Assembly: GCA_021413625.1 (NCBI GenBank)
Contig: JAIOPY010000013.1
Coordinates: forward strand, 1 to 19,727
Reading direction: 5' to 3'
DNA: 19,727 nucleotides
Origin: Candidatus Nomurabacteria bacterium
GTDB lineage: Bacteria; Patescibacteriota; Minisyncoccia; Phycocordibacterales; UBA9973
The notes beneath the pieces are model-generated. The model did not search any database and had not been told where the DNA came from. It was given only the letters and a program-made list of their open reading frames with translations. A program made the position numbers and the translations under genes. Every line of letters starts with the position of its first letter. Position 1 is the stretch's first letter. Shown here one piece after another: positions 1 through 6,634 of the stretch.

Positions 1-53
1 TAGAACACGTCCTTGCCAAGGATGAGACGAGAGTTCGATTCTCTCTGGCCGCA
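1..53 (+). tRNA. tRNA-Gly (anticodon GCC), 3' part
   Basis: The window opens inside a tRNA gene. The anticodon arm is complete: stem 8-12 pairs with 20-24 and the 7-base loop holds GCC at 15-17, which reads glycine codons GGC and GGU. The T arm is also complete, with stem 29-33 pairing with 41-45 around the loop TTCGATT. The 3' acceptor strand TGGCCGC is at 46-52 and the discriminator is A53. The next bases are CAATT, so the 3' CCA is not encoded and must be added by an enzyme. The D arm is cut and the 5' acceptor strand lies outside the window. Confidence 0.92.
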
Positions 54-64
54 CAATTCCCAAA

Positions 65-1612
65 GTGGAACCAAATACTAAAAACTTAATAAAAAAGATA
101 CCTAAGGAAGTTTCATATGTAACCAAGCAACTACAGGAAGCTGGTTTTGAGGCGTACTTAGTTGGTGGGTGTGTTCGCGACCTTTTAATGGAGAGAACTC
201 CTAAAGATTGGGATGTGACAACAAACGCTAAACCAGAGCAAATTATTGCTTTGTTTGAAAAGACCGTGTATGAAAACACTTTTGGAACTGTCGGAGTACA
301 TGTTTCACGATTAACCTCTAATCAAGAAGTTTCACAAGAAACACTAGAACCTAGAAACTCAAACCTAGAACCTAATTTTATAATTGTTGAGGTTACTCCT
401 TATAGATTAGAGAGTAATTATACTGACTTTAGACATCCAGATGAGGTTAAATTTAGCGATAAGTTAGAAGATGACCTTAAAAGACGTGATTTTACAGTAA
501 ACGCTATGGCTTACGGTCATGATGGTAAGTTAACGGACATTTTTAGTGGTGTAAAAGACATTAAAGACAAAGTCATCAGAGCAGTAGGGGACGCTGATGA
601 AAGATTTAGTGAAGATGCTCTGCGAATGTTGCGGGCAGTGCGTTTTTCTGTGCAATTAGATTTTTCTATTTCTCACGAAAGCATGGAAAGTATTTTAAAA
701 AATTCAGAATTAATAAAAAAAGTTTCTGCAGAAAGAATTCGGGATGAGTTTGTAAAAATAATTATGTCACCAAATCCGAGCGCAGGAATTTTAATGTTGC
801 ATAAATTTAATTTATTAAAAAATATTATTCCAGAATTAGAAGAGGGTATAAAAGTGGAACAACTCGGAGAACATATTTATGATGTCTGGGACCACTTACT
901 TCATGCGCTCCAACATGCCGCAGATAAAAATTGGCCTTTAGAGGTAAGGCTTTCTGCGCTTTTTCACGATATTGGCAAGCCCAAAACTAGAAGATTTGAT
1001 GCTACTAAAGCAGGCGGAAAAGGGAAATATACTTTTTATGGTCATGAGGTTGTGGGGGCAAGAATGGCTAAAAAAATATTGGAGCGATTAAAATTTTCTA
1101 AAAAAGAAATTGAATTAGTTGAAAAACTTGTTCGCAATCATATGTTTTTTTCAGATACAGAATTAATTACTCTTTCTGCAGTTCGCAGAATTATTGCCAA
1201 AGTGGGTAAAGAAAATATTTGGACCTTAATGAATGTGAGGGAGTGCGATAGAGTGGGTATGAAGAAAAAAGAAGCGCCATATCGCTTGCGAAAGTATTTT
1301 GCAATGATTGAAGAAGCCCTTAGAGACCCGATTTCTGTCGGACAGCTAAAAGTTGATGGAGAATTTATGATAAAAGAGCTTGGCATCAAGCCAGGGCCGA
1401 GAATGGGCTTTATATTACATGCTCTTTTAGAAGAAGTGCTGGAAGACCCAACCAAAAATACAGTGGAGTATCTTAAAGATAAGATTTTAGAATTAAATAA
1501 ATTGTCTGATATGGACTTACGCGCATTAGGGGAGAAAGCGAAGGAAGTGAAAGAAGAGTTGGAAGAGGAAGAAGTAGAAAAACTTCACACCAAACACGGG
1601 GTGAGAAAATAA
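65..1612 (+). CDS. cca: CCA-adding tRNA nucleotidyltransferase (PcnB/CCA class II, with HD domain)
   Basis: This enzyme adds or repairs the 3' CCA end of tRNAs in the cytoplasm. The class II nucleotidyltransferase head is clear: GGCVRD at residues 34-39, the metal-binding pair D48 and D50 (DWD), RRDF at 140-143, and the ERFSEDALRMLRA helix at about 179-191. A C-terminal HD domain follows, with H301-D302 in LFHDIGKP. The length of 515 aa fits the HD-containing subfamily. The gene starts with GTG only 11 bases after a tRNA that lacks CCA, so the substrate and its enzyme are probably co-transcribed. No Shine-Dalgarno is visible, so the exact start is less certain than the function. An insertion at residues 94-104 is encoded by a 7-bp tandem repeat, listed separately. 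Confidence 0.95.
   Translation: MEPNTKNLIKKIPKEVSYVTKQLQEAGFEAYLVGGCVRDLLMERTPKDWDVTTNAKPEQIIALFEKTVYENTFGTVGVHVSRLTSNQEVSQETLEPRNSNLEPNFIIVEVTPYRLESNYTDFRHPDEVKFSDKLEDDLKRRDFTVNAMAYGHDGKLTDIFSGVKDIKDKVIRAVGDADERFSEDALRMLRAVRFSVQLDFSISHESMESILKNSELIKKVSAERIRDEFVKIIMSPNPSAGILMLHKFNLLKNIIPELEEGIKVEQLGEHIYDVWDHLLHALQHAADKNWPLEVRLSALFHDIGKPKTRRFDATKAGGKGKYTFYGHEVVGARMAKKILERLKFSKKEIELVEKLVRNHMFFSDTELITLSAVRRIIAKVGKENIWTLMNVRECDRVGMKKKEAPYRLRKYFAMIEEALRDPISVGQLKVDGEFMIKELGIKPGPRMGFILHALLEEVLEDPTKNTVEYLKDKILELNKLSDMDLRALGEKAKEVKEELEEEEVEKLHTKHGVRK
344..374 (+). repeat. Heptanucleotide tandem repeat (CTAGAAC) inside cca
   Basis: Units run CTAGAAC (344-350), CTAGAAA (351-357), CTCAAAC (358-364), CTAGAAC (365-371), then a partial CTA. 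Because 7 is not a multiple of 3, three units span 7 codons, and the protein reads LEPRNSN followed by LEPN. The stretch sits between the FGTV strand and the VEVTPYR strand of the nucleotidyltransferase head, where related enzymes have a short turn. It looks like an expanded in-frame insertion. Confidence 0.8.
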
Positions 1613-1619
1613 AAATAAT

Positions 1620-2234
1620 TTATTTTAAGAAAATTTTTTCAAACAACCTAGTGCTTGAAGGGGAGAGATTGAAAAGTACTGCTAGGGTAAAAAGCCCTAA
1701 AGATAGTTTAATACTAAAGAAAGCTAAAGGCATTGCAATTAAAGCAAACACCACTGGTGCCAAAGTTCTTACAGTTGAGCCTGTAATTTCTCGGTGGCTT
1801 ATTTCTGGATTTTTTATATGTTCAGAATACAAGACATAGCTTCTCATCCAAAACAGAGTCATACCAATTAATATTATATGTATGCCGAATACGATGACAG
1901 ATATTTCATTACCACTAAATTCTCCTAAAAAACTAGACGAAAATGGCACTAGGGAAACCAGCATAAAAAATAATGCATTGATATTAGTTAGTTTGGAATC
2001 TACGTTTTTTGCATAAATGGAGATAAAAAAGTGGTGAGCTCTCCAATAAGTAAAAAGCAATGCAAAAGACAAAACATAACTTAAAAACAAAGGAAGCAAG
2101 GCTTTTATTTCCAACCAAAGAGTCATGTTATCTACAGGACCCCAAATACTAGGAACTTTAATTTCAAAAACTAGAACTGTCATAACGATGGCAAATATTC
2201 CATCTGACAATTGGTCTAAGCGTGTGTGTGACAT
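1620..2234 (-). CDS. TMEM175-like (DUF1211) integral membrane protein, probable K+ channel subunit
   Basis: This is a 204-aa multi-pass membrane protein. The first segment carries RLDQLSDGIFAI near residues 5-15, which matches the R-x-x-x-F-S-D-G-x-F-A signature of the TMEM175/DUF1211 family (here LSD instead of FSD). About six hydrophobic segments follow, with the WRAHHFF element at about 64-70 typical of these proteins. Bacterial members have one six-helix unit per chain and conduct potassium as tetramers; that function is known for the family and inferred here. The gene converges on cca with only 7 bases between the stop codons. It is divergent from murI with a 37-bp gap. A minus-strand TATAAT at 2248-2243, directly preceded by TG, ends 8 nt before the ATG and predicts a leader of about one base or none. 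Confidence 0.85.
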   Translation of the reverse strand: MSHTRLDQLSDGIFAIVMTVLVFEIKVPSIWGPVDNMTLWLEIKALLPLFLSYVLSFALLFTYWRAHHFFISIYAKNVDSKLTNINALFFMLVSLVPFSSSFLGEFSGNEISVIVFGIHIILIGMTLFWMRSYVLYSEHIKNPEISHREITGSTVRTLAPVVFALIAMPLAFFSIKLSLGLFTLAVLFNLSPSSTRLFEKIFLK

Positions 2235-2271
2235 ATGCGCAAATTATACATGAGAATGTTAATATAAGTAA
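2235..2271. promoter_or_regulatory. Divergent back-to-back promoters for the TMEM175-like gene and murI
   Basis: Only 37 bp separate the two start codons. On the plus strand TG-T-TAATAT (TG at 2257-2258, hexamer 2260-2265) ends exactly 6 nt before the murI ATG. On the minus strand TATAAT at 2248-2243 follows TG at 2250-2249 and lies 8 nt before the channel-gene ATG. The two -10 elements are 11 bp apart, so the -35 region of each promoter overlaps the other transcription unit. RNA polymerase probably cannot occupy both at once. Confidence 0.6.
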
Positions 2272-3108
2272 ATGGCAAAGATTGGAATTTTTGATTCAGG
2301 CATAGGTGGGCTTGTTGTTACTAAGGCAATAACAAAAGCACTACCAAAATACGATTACGTTTATTTGGGAGATACCCAAAGGGTGCCATATGGCCCAAGG
2401 TCTGCAAAAGTGGTGCAAGATTTTACTCGCGAGGCGGTAAAATATCTTTTTGAAAAAGAGAATTGTGGGCTGATAATTCTGGCTTGTAATACTGCATCAG
2501 CTAGAGCTTTGCGGAAAATGCAAAAAGAATTTCCTAGTAAAAAAATATTGGGCGTACTGATTCCTGCAGCAGAAGATGCCGCAAAATTTAAAAAAGTGGG
2601 CGTGATAGGCACGGCAGGGACTGTGGCATCAAATTCTTTTCCTAGAGAAATAAAAAAAATAAATAAGTATGTAAAAGTTTTTCAGAACCCAGCGCCGATG
2701 CTGGTGCCACTTGCAGAAGCGGGGGAGAGAAAGGCCGCTATTCCATTTATTAAACAATATCTGGCACCTTTTCTTTATAAATCCCGACGCCCGAAGGGGT
2801 CGGGACCCCGACCTAATGCGTCGGGGAAAATAGAAGCACTGGTTTTAGGCTGTACCCACTATCCGATATTTAAGCGTGAATTTGAACTTGCCCTCCGAAG
2901 CCTTGGCGTAGGAGGGAAAATAATTTCTCAAGATGAAATAATTCCAGAAAAACTAAAAGATTACCTGAAGCGTCATCCAGAAATAGAGAAAAAACTTACA
3001 AGAAATAAGAATGTAAAAATTTTAGTAACCGATAAAACTAAAACGATAGAAAAATTAACGCGTGATTGGTTTGGAAAAATTAAGCCTAAGCTTATATCTC
3101 TATCATAA
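2272..3108 (+). CDS. murI: Glutamate racemase
   Basis: MurI converts L-glutamate to D-glutamate for peptidoglycan. FDSGIGG at residues 7-13 carries the conserved Asp8. The two catalytic cysteines are C72 in ACNTAS and C194 in GCTHYP, and GVIGTAGT at 110-117 is also typical. At 278 aa the protein is slightly long for the family. The extra length is explained by two palindromic DNA insertions translated in frame, at about residues 171-185 (just before the strand leading to GCTHYP) and 207-215. The gene probably has a leaderless start: the -10 TAATAT ends 6 nt before the ATG. Its 3' end overlaps the convergent xthA gene by 17 bp. Confidence 0.96.
   Translation: MAKIGIFDSGIGGLVVTKAITKALPKYDYVYLGDTQRVPYGPRSAKVVQDFTREAVKYLFEKENCGLIILACNTASARALRKMQKEFPSKKILGVLIPAAEDAAKFKKVGVIGTAGTVASNSFPREIKKINKYVKVFQNPAPMLVPLAEAGERKAAIPFIKQYLAPFLYKSRRPKGSGPRPNASGKIEALVLGCTHYPIFKREFELALRSLGVGGKIISQDEIIPEKLKDYLKRHPEIEKKLTRNKNVKILVTDKTKTIEKLTRDWFGKIKPKLISLS
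2783..2826. repeat. GC-rich palindromic element inside murI (CCCGAC/GTCGGG type)
   Basis: A GC-rich block sits in an AT-rich gene. The outer arms CCCGACGC (2783-2790) and GCGTCGGG (2818-2825) are perfect reverse complements. Inner arms GGTCGGG (2798-2804) and CCCGACC (2807-2813) pair as well. It can also fold as two neighbouring hairpins: CCCGAC (2783-2788) with GTCGGG (2799-2804), and CCCCGAC (2806-2812) with GTCGGGG (2820-2826). It is translated in frame as a stretch rich in R, P, G and S. The design resembles the Rickettsia palindromic elements found inside genes; any relationship is not established. Confidence 0.8.
2891..2916. repeat. Second palindromic element inside murI (CCCTCC/GGAGGG type)
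   Basis: The perfect 6-bp arms CCCTCC (2891-2896) and GGAGGG (2911-2916) flank a 14-base middle that contains GCC-TT-GGC, so the element folds as one hairpin. It is translated in frame within murI as ALRSLGVGG, in the loop after the GCTHYP helix. Its sequence differs from the element 65 bp upstream, so two different repeat types occur in one gene. Confidence 0.65.
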
Positions 3109-3883
3109 CTGGGCAGTGGTCGGAACCAAGAACCTCTGGTAGAATTTTTGCGGATTTTATTTTTTTCTTTAATTTGTTACTAACAAAAATATAATCAATT
3201 CTCCAGCCCACGTTTCTAGCTCTTGCGTTTGCAAAGTGGCTCCACCAAGAATAATGCCCGTTGCCTTCGGTAAACATTCTAAAAGTATCTACAAAACCAG
3301 CATCAATAATTTTCTGTATGCCTTCACGTTCTTCATCAGTGAAACCTTTTATTCCCTCATTAGCCTCGGGACGGGCTAGGTCATCTGGCATATGAGCGAC
3401 ATTTAAATCTCCACCAAAAATTACCGCCTTCTTTTTCTCTAGCTCTTTTATATAAGTAAGAAATGCAGGGTCCCAGTGTTTATGTCTTAGTGTTAAGCGG
3501 GACAGGTCGTCTTTAGCATTTGGAGTATAAACACTTACTACGTAAAAATCCTTGAATTCCAAAGTGATAACTCTGCCTTCGGTATTTGGGTCGCCATAAC
3601 CGTCGTTTATGAGACCATATTTTTTAGCTATTTTTTCGGGAATGCCAAGTGCGACTGAGATTGGCTTTTTCTTAGTAAAAATTGCAGTGCCGCTATAACC
3701 TTTTTTTACTGCTGAATTCCAATACTCCAGATAATCTGGTAAATCTACTTCGCTTTGATGTTGCTCTGCTTTTGTTTCTTGAAGACATAAAATGTCTGGT
3801 TTGTATTTTTTAATAAACGATACAAAGAGCCCTTTTTTATGAACTGCTCGTATTCCATTAACATTCCAAGAAATTATTTTCAT
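3092..3883 (-). CDS. xthA: Exodeoxyribonuclease III / AP endonuclease
   Basis: This 263-aa enzyme cuts DNA 5' to abasic sites and trims 3' ends in base excision repair. It has the full exonuclease III motif set: N7 in SWNVNG, E36 in LQETK, Y119-T120-P121-N122, D159 and N161 in GGDLN, WRIDYIF at about 227-233, and D255-H256 in GSDHCPV. It is the last gene of a minus-strand operon and begins in an ATGA overlap with the stop of the patatin-like gene, which suggests translational coupling. Its 3' end overlaps convergent murI. Co-expression with a tyrosine recombinase suggests a DNA maintenance operon, but the patatin-like gene between them is unexplained. Confidence 0.96.
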   Translation of the reverse strand: MKIISWNVNGIRAVHKKGLFVSFIKKYKPDILCLQETKAEQHQSEVDLPDYLEYWNSAVKKGYSGTAIFTKKKPISVALGIPEKIAKKYGLINDGYGDPNTEGRVITLEFKDFYVVSVYTPNAKDDLSRLTLRHKHWDPAFLTYIKELEKKKAVIFGGDLNVAHMPDDLARPEANEGIKGFTDEEREGIQKIIDAGFVDTFRMFTEGNGHYSWWSHFANARARNVGWRIDYIFVSNKLKKKIKSAKILPEVLGSDHCPVMIEI

Positions 3884-4617
3884 TTATTGTTTAGTAAATT
3901 ATTTTCAATGATAAATTTTTCAGCATCTTTTTCACCTTGCTCTATGGTTTTTATGAGACGGTATTGATTAGTGTCTAAAACTCCCCATAATGGCATAACA
4001 CTAGGTTTTATAATGTGTTTCACTTCACTTAAGCCTTTATCTTCTTCATAAGTAGATATAGCTAATACTTCATCGTAGTCTTTTAATGTTTCTTTAATAA
4101 ATTTATGAAATTTGCTTTCGTCTGCCATCCAGCTGTCTACATATCTTCTACCATTTAGAACAACTTTTTTAGGATATATCATTGGAATTGCAGAAGTAGC
4201 TCGCATAATGTCAAAAACCGGACCGTTTTTTAAATCCATAAGAGTTGGCTCTCTGGTTTCATAATCAGTTACAAAAGTAAGAAGCTGTGGTCGGGCATTT
4301 TTCATTTTTTGAATATCAAGCATTGATTTTTCGGATTGAAATAATTCTACTAAATAGTCTAAATCCAGTATTGGTTTTCTTTTGAAAAAGTTAGTTAGTT
4401 TTATTAGTTTATTTCCATGAACATATTCCCGCCAAGTATTTTCCATGAAAAATATTTGTTCGGAAGCAAAAAAAGCTTGTTCAAAAACACCTACCGAAGT
4501 GGCAAATATAGCATCAAAATGGTTTACGCCTAATAAGCGATGCACTGTTTTTAAAGCACCCACTGTAAAAGCGCCTCTCATCGTTCCACCTTTTAATATT
4601 AGCGCTCGTTTAGGCAT
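3880..4617 (-). CDS. Patatin-like phospholipase family protein, divergent active site
   Basis: I place the start at the ATG at 4617, giving 245 aa. The reading frame is open further upstream to 4767, but that extension lies entirely over xer and does not resemble the family; the chosen ATG lies 1 nt after the xer stop. Patatin features are an oxyanion-hole motif GGTMRGAF at residues 10-17, the nucleophile-elbow Ser41 and a catalytic Asp161. Two motifs are altered: the usual GxSxG is ATSVG and the usual DG(G/A) is DS. The catalytic Ser and Asp remain, so lipid acyl hydrolase activity is possible but cannot be assumed. No signal peptide or membrane segment is visible, so it is probably cytoplasmic. 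It ends in an ATGA overlap with xthA. Confidence 0.82.
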   Translation of the reverse strand: MPKRALILKGGTMRGAFTVGALKTVHRLLGVNHFDAIFATSVGVFEQAFFASEQIFFMENTWREYVHGNKLIKLTNFFKRKPILDLDYLVELFQSEKSMLDIQKMKNARPQLLTFVTDYETREPTLMDLKNGPVFDIMRATSAIPMIYPKKVVLNGRRYVDSWMADESKFHKFIKETLKDYDEVLAISTYEEDKGLSEVKHIIKPSVMPLWGVLDTNQYRLIKTIEQGEKDAEKFIIENNLLNNK

Positions 4618-4618
4618 T

Positions 4619-5608
4619 TTATTTTTTATTATGAAATTTTTTATGGATATCTCGCAAGTGTTTATCGGTGACGTGAGTATAAATCTGGGTGGTGACGATA
4701 CTTGAGTGTCCAAGCAGTGCTTGAACGGAACGAAGGTCAGCGCCATTTGATAATAAATCAGTAGCAAAAGAATGTCTAATAGTGTGTGGGGTTACTTTTT
4801 TTGAAATGCCTGCTTTGGTGGTGTATTGTCTCACGATTCTTTCTATGGAATGGCGATTTAAATGACTTTCAACCTCAATTTCTTTTTTATTTTCATTTTT
4901 CTTTTGTGTTTTTTTACTTCCTTCTTTTCTCTCACGGTCAACTCGCACAAACAAAGCGTCTCCCATATCACGCCTTTTTTCTAAATATGTTTTAACTGCA
5001 TTCCTAGCTTCAGGGGATATAAAGACTACGCGAACCTTGCCACCTTTACCTCTAATTGAAAGTTCTTCGGAATTTAGATTTATGTCTCTAGTTAAAGAGC
5101 AAAGTTCGGTTACACGCAGACCAGTGGAAAACAGAAGTTCTAAAATTGCTTTATCCCGAAGAGATTTTAAGTCACTGCCGCTTGGAGAGCTAAGTAAACG
5201 ATTTAATTCTTCGGTTGTAATTAGGTCTAGGGTGCGTTCGCCCACTTTTGCAAGTTCAATCCGTTCAGCGGGCATAGACTTTATTTCTTGTCGGGCTAGA
5301 TATTTTAAAAAAGCACGTAAGGCTATAAGATAATAGTTTTGGGTTTTTCTGGATAGAGTTTTTTCTAGATTTTTAAAAGAGTTTGATTTTTTGTTTGCGC
5401 TTTTCCAAGGTGTGTTTGGTTGGCGATTTAGCCATAAACGAAATTCTCGCACAGATTCATCAGTTATATTTGCGGGGTTATCATTTTTTGTAAAGTCTAA
5501 AAAGCGGGTTAGATAGCGGTCATAATTTTCTACGGTATTTAAGGAGCGACCTTTTTCAATTTCTATGTATTCCAAGAATTTACGTTTTAGGTCTTTAAGT
5601 GAAGCCAT
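4619..5608 (-). CDS. Tyrosine recombinase of the Xer type
   Basis: This is a 329-aa site-specific recombinase. The N-terminal SAM-like core-binding domain spans roughly residues 5-108, followed by the catalytic domain. All six active-site residues are present: R165 (TGLRVTEL), K188 (GKGGK), H275 and R278 (HTIRHS), H301 (LGHSS) and the nucleophile Y310 (IYTHV). A lysine-rich insertion at about 223-246 between the K strand and the HxxR helix is unusual. It is the only such recombinase in the window and could be the single Xer protein that resolves chromosome dimers, but an integrative-element recombinase cannot be excluded; no other mobile-element genes are nearby. The predicted promoter TG-C-TAAAAT (hexamer 5620-5615) ends 6 nt before the ATG, so the mRNA should be leaderless. 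Confidence 0.92.
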   Translation of the reverse strand: MASLKDLKRKFLEYIEIEKGRSLNTVENYDRYLTRFLDFTKNDNPANITDESVREFRLWLNRQPNTPWKSANKKSNSFKNLEKTLSRKTQNYYLIALRAFLKYLARQEIKSMPAERIELAKVGERTLDLITTEELNRLLSSPSGSDLKSLRDKAILELLFSTGLRVTELCSLTRDINLNSEELSIRGKGGKVRVVFISPEARNAVKTYLEKRRDMGDALFVRVDRERKEGSKKTQKKNENKKEIEVESHLNRHSIERIVRQYTTKAGISKKVTPHTIRHSFATDLLSNGADLRSVQALLGHSSIVTTQIYTHVTDKHLRDIHKKFHNKK

Positions 5609-5620
5609 GTGTTGATTTTA

Positions 5621-5706
5621 GCAAATATTGTGCGACGTTCCCAATGTCGCACAATATTTGCGGGGTTATTGAACGTTTTTATGTTTAATAACCCTTATTG
5701 TGCGAC
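5621..5706. repeat. Nested inverted repeats in the xer/rpsO divergent promoter region (candidate operator)
   Basis: The arms 5621-5636 (GCAAATATTGTGCGAC) and 5646-5661 are perfect 16-bp reverse complements with a 9-base loop. A second inverted repeat, GGGTTATT (5663-5670) with AATAACCC (5687-5694), extends inward to 12-13 bp if wobble pairs are allowed. The decamer ATTGTGCGAC recurs as a direct copy at 5697-5706, so three copies lie within 80 bp. The inverted copy can pair with either flanking copy. The xer -10 hexamer abuts the left arm and its likely -35 (TTGGGA, 5644-5639) sits mostly in the loop. The region lies upstream of both predicted start points, so it probably acts as DNA, as a protein-binding site. 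Confidence 0.75.
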
Positions 5707-5719
5707 ACGCATATAGGGC

Positions 5720-5748
5720 TTGCAATTTAGGGCGTTTTATGCTAATAT
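5720..5748 (+). promoter_or_regulatory. rpsO promoter
   Basis: A -35 of TTGCAA (5720-5725) and 17 bp of spacer lead to TAATAT (5743-5748), extended by TG at 5740-5741. The hexamer ends 6 nt before the rpsO ATG, so transcription should begin at or next to the A of the start codon. Confidence 0.75.
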
Positions 5749-5754
5749 ATAAGT

Positions 5755-6018
5755 ATGTTAGCTACAAAGAAAAAGCAGACAATTATAAAGAAAAATCAAG
5801 TCCATGAGAAAGATACTGGCTCTACAGAAGTGCAGGTAGCTGTTATTTCTGCCCAAATTGATGAATTGGCAAAACATTTAAAGAAGCATAAAAAGGACAA
5901 CAGTTCTCGCCGTGGTCTTATTAAGATGGTTGCAGACCGCAGAACTCATTTAAAATACTTGGAAAGAAAAAACAAGACTCGCTACAACGCATTGATGAAG
6001 AAAATGGACCTTGCTTAA
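5755..6018 (+). CDS. rpsO: 30S ribosomal protein S15
   Basis: S15 binds the 16S rRNA central domain early in small-subunit assembly. The 87-aa length is typical, as are DTGSTEVQVA at residues 20-29 and the rRNA-binding block KKHKKDNSSRRGL at about 43-55. In many bacteria rpsO is followed directly by pnp; here a NYN gene is inserted between them. The predicted leaderless start leaves no 5' leader. The translational autoregulation by S15 known in E. coli uses a leader pseudoknot and could not work the same way here. Confidence 0.97.
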   Translation: MLATKKKQTIIKKNQVHEKDTGSTEVQVAVISAQIDELAKHLKKHKKDNSSRRGLIKMVADRRTHLKYLERKNKTRYNALMKKMDLA

Positions 6019-6104
6019 AAAATAAGCATAAGTAATTTTGCATCTTCGCCCTCGGAGTTATAAAGACAGGGGCCCACGATGTTTAAATTACTTATGCTTA
6101 TTTT
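6019..6104. repeat. 20-bp perfect inverted repeat with structured loop after rpsO
   Basis: Arms 6019-6038 and 6085-6104 are perfect 20-bp reverse complements (core ATAAGCATAAGTAA). Inside them CATC (6041-6044) pairs with GATG (6078-6081), and GCCC (6048-6051) with GGGC (6070-6073). The left arm starts right after the rpsO stop. The right arm ends just before the NYN-gene -10 region. As RNA this would make a very long hairpin that could end or stabilise the rpsO transcript. Its terminal inverted repeats and 86-bp size would also suit a miniature mobile element. No clear target-site duplication is visible. Confidence 0.75.
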
Positions 6105-6106
6105 CG

Positions 6107-6115
6107 TGATACACT
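6107..6115 (+). promoter_or_regulatory. Extended -10 of the NYN gene
   Basis: TG (6107-6108), one base, then TACACT (6110-6115) ends exactly 6 nt before the ATG at 6122. The -35 region is weak (TTACTT at 6088-6093) and lies in the right arm of the preceding inverted repeat. Confidence 0.55.
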
Positions 6116-6121
6116 ATATAT

Positions 6122-6631
6122 ATGACAGTTATAAAACATAAAGAACAGAGAGTTGGAGTTTTTATTGATGCTCAGAACTTATATCATTCAGCGCGCAATT
6201 TATATAAAGCGCGAGTTAATTTTGGCACAGTTTTAAAAGATGCAGTTGCAGGCAGAAAGCTTGTTCGCGCAGTGGCATATGTTATTACCACTGAATCTGG
6301 AGAAGAAAAGAATTTTTTTGAAGCTTTAGAAAAACTTGGTATTGAAACTAAAACTAAAGATTTGCAGATATTTGCAGGTGGTAGTAAAAAAGCAGATTGG
6401 GATGTGGGGCTAGCAGTGGACGCTATCAAAATGTCTAATAGACTGGACTCTGTAGTTATCGTATCTGGTGATGGAGATTTCATTCCGCTTGTAGAATATT
6501 TACAAACAGTGGGAGTCCAAGTTGAAGTTGTTTCCTTTGGTCAATCAACTTCTGGAAAACTTCGTGAAGCTGTGGATGACTTTGTGGACCTCTCAGAAAA
6601 TCCTAGAAAGTATCTGATGGGTGGAAAGTAA
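6122..6631 (+). CDS. NYN-domain (LabA/DUF88, PIN-like) putative ribonuclease
   Basis: The 169-aa protein is almost entirely one NYN domain, a PIN-like fold expected to bind metal and cut RNA. The conserved acidic residues are D16 in FIDAQN, D94 and D100 in ADWDVGLAVDAI, and D117 and D119 in VSGDGDF. VGVQVEVVSFG follows as the next strand. It lies between rpsO and pnp, where these two genes are normally adjacent, so a role in RNA processing or decay is a reasonable inference; no substrate can be named. A leaderless start is predicted. It is followed by a terminator-like hairpin that separates it from pnp. Confidence 0.9.
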   Translation: MTVIKHKEQRVGVFIDAQNLYHSARNLYKARVNFGTVLKDAVAGRKLVRAVAYVITTESGEEKNFFEALEKLGIETKTKDLQIFAGGSKKADWDVGLAVDAIKMSNRLDSVVIVSGDGDFIPLVEYLQTVGVQVEVVSFGQSTSGKLREAVDDFVDLSENPRKYLMGGK

Positions 6632-6634
6632 AAT

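Noticed and set aside
1138..1455. Minus-strand frame of 105 codons over cca
   Set aside because: It lies opposite the HD-domain part of cca, has no promoter or family features, and is serine-rich as expected for an antisense frame.
4618..4767. N-terminal extension of the patatin-like frame up to 4767
   Set aside because: It lies over the 3' end of xer in another frame and does not resemble patatin N-termini. The ATG at 4617 follows the xer stop by 1 nt and gives the GGxxRG motif at the usual distance.
5621..5706. CRISPR array
   Set aside because: The repeated decamers are inverted as well as direct, with unequal spacing and no regular spacers. No cas genes are in the window.
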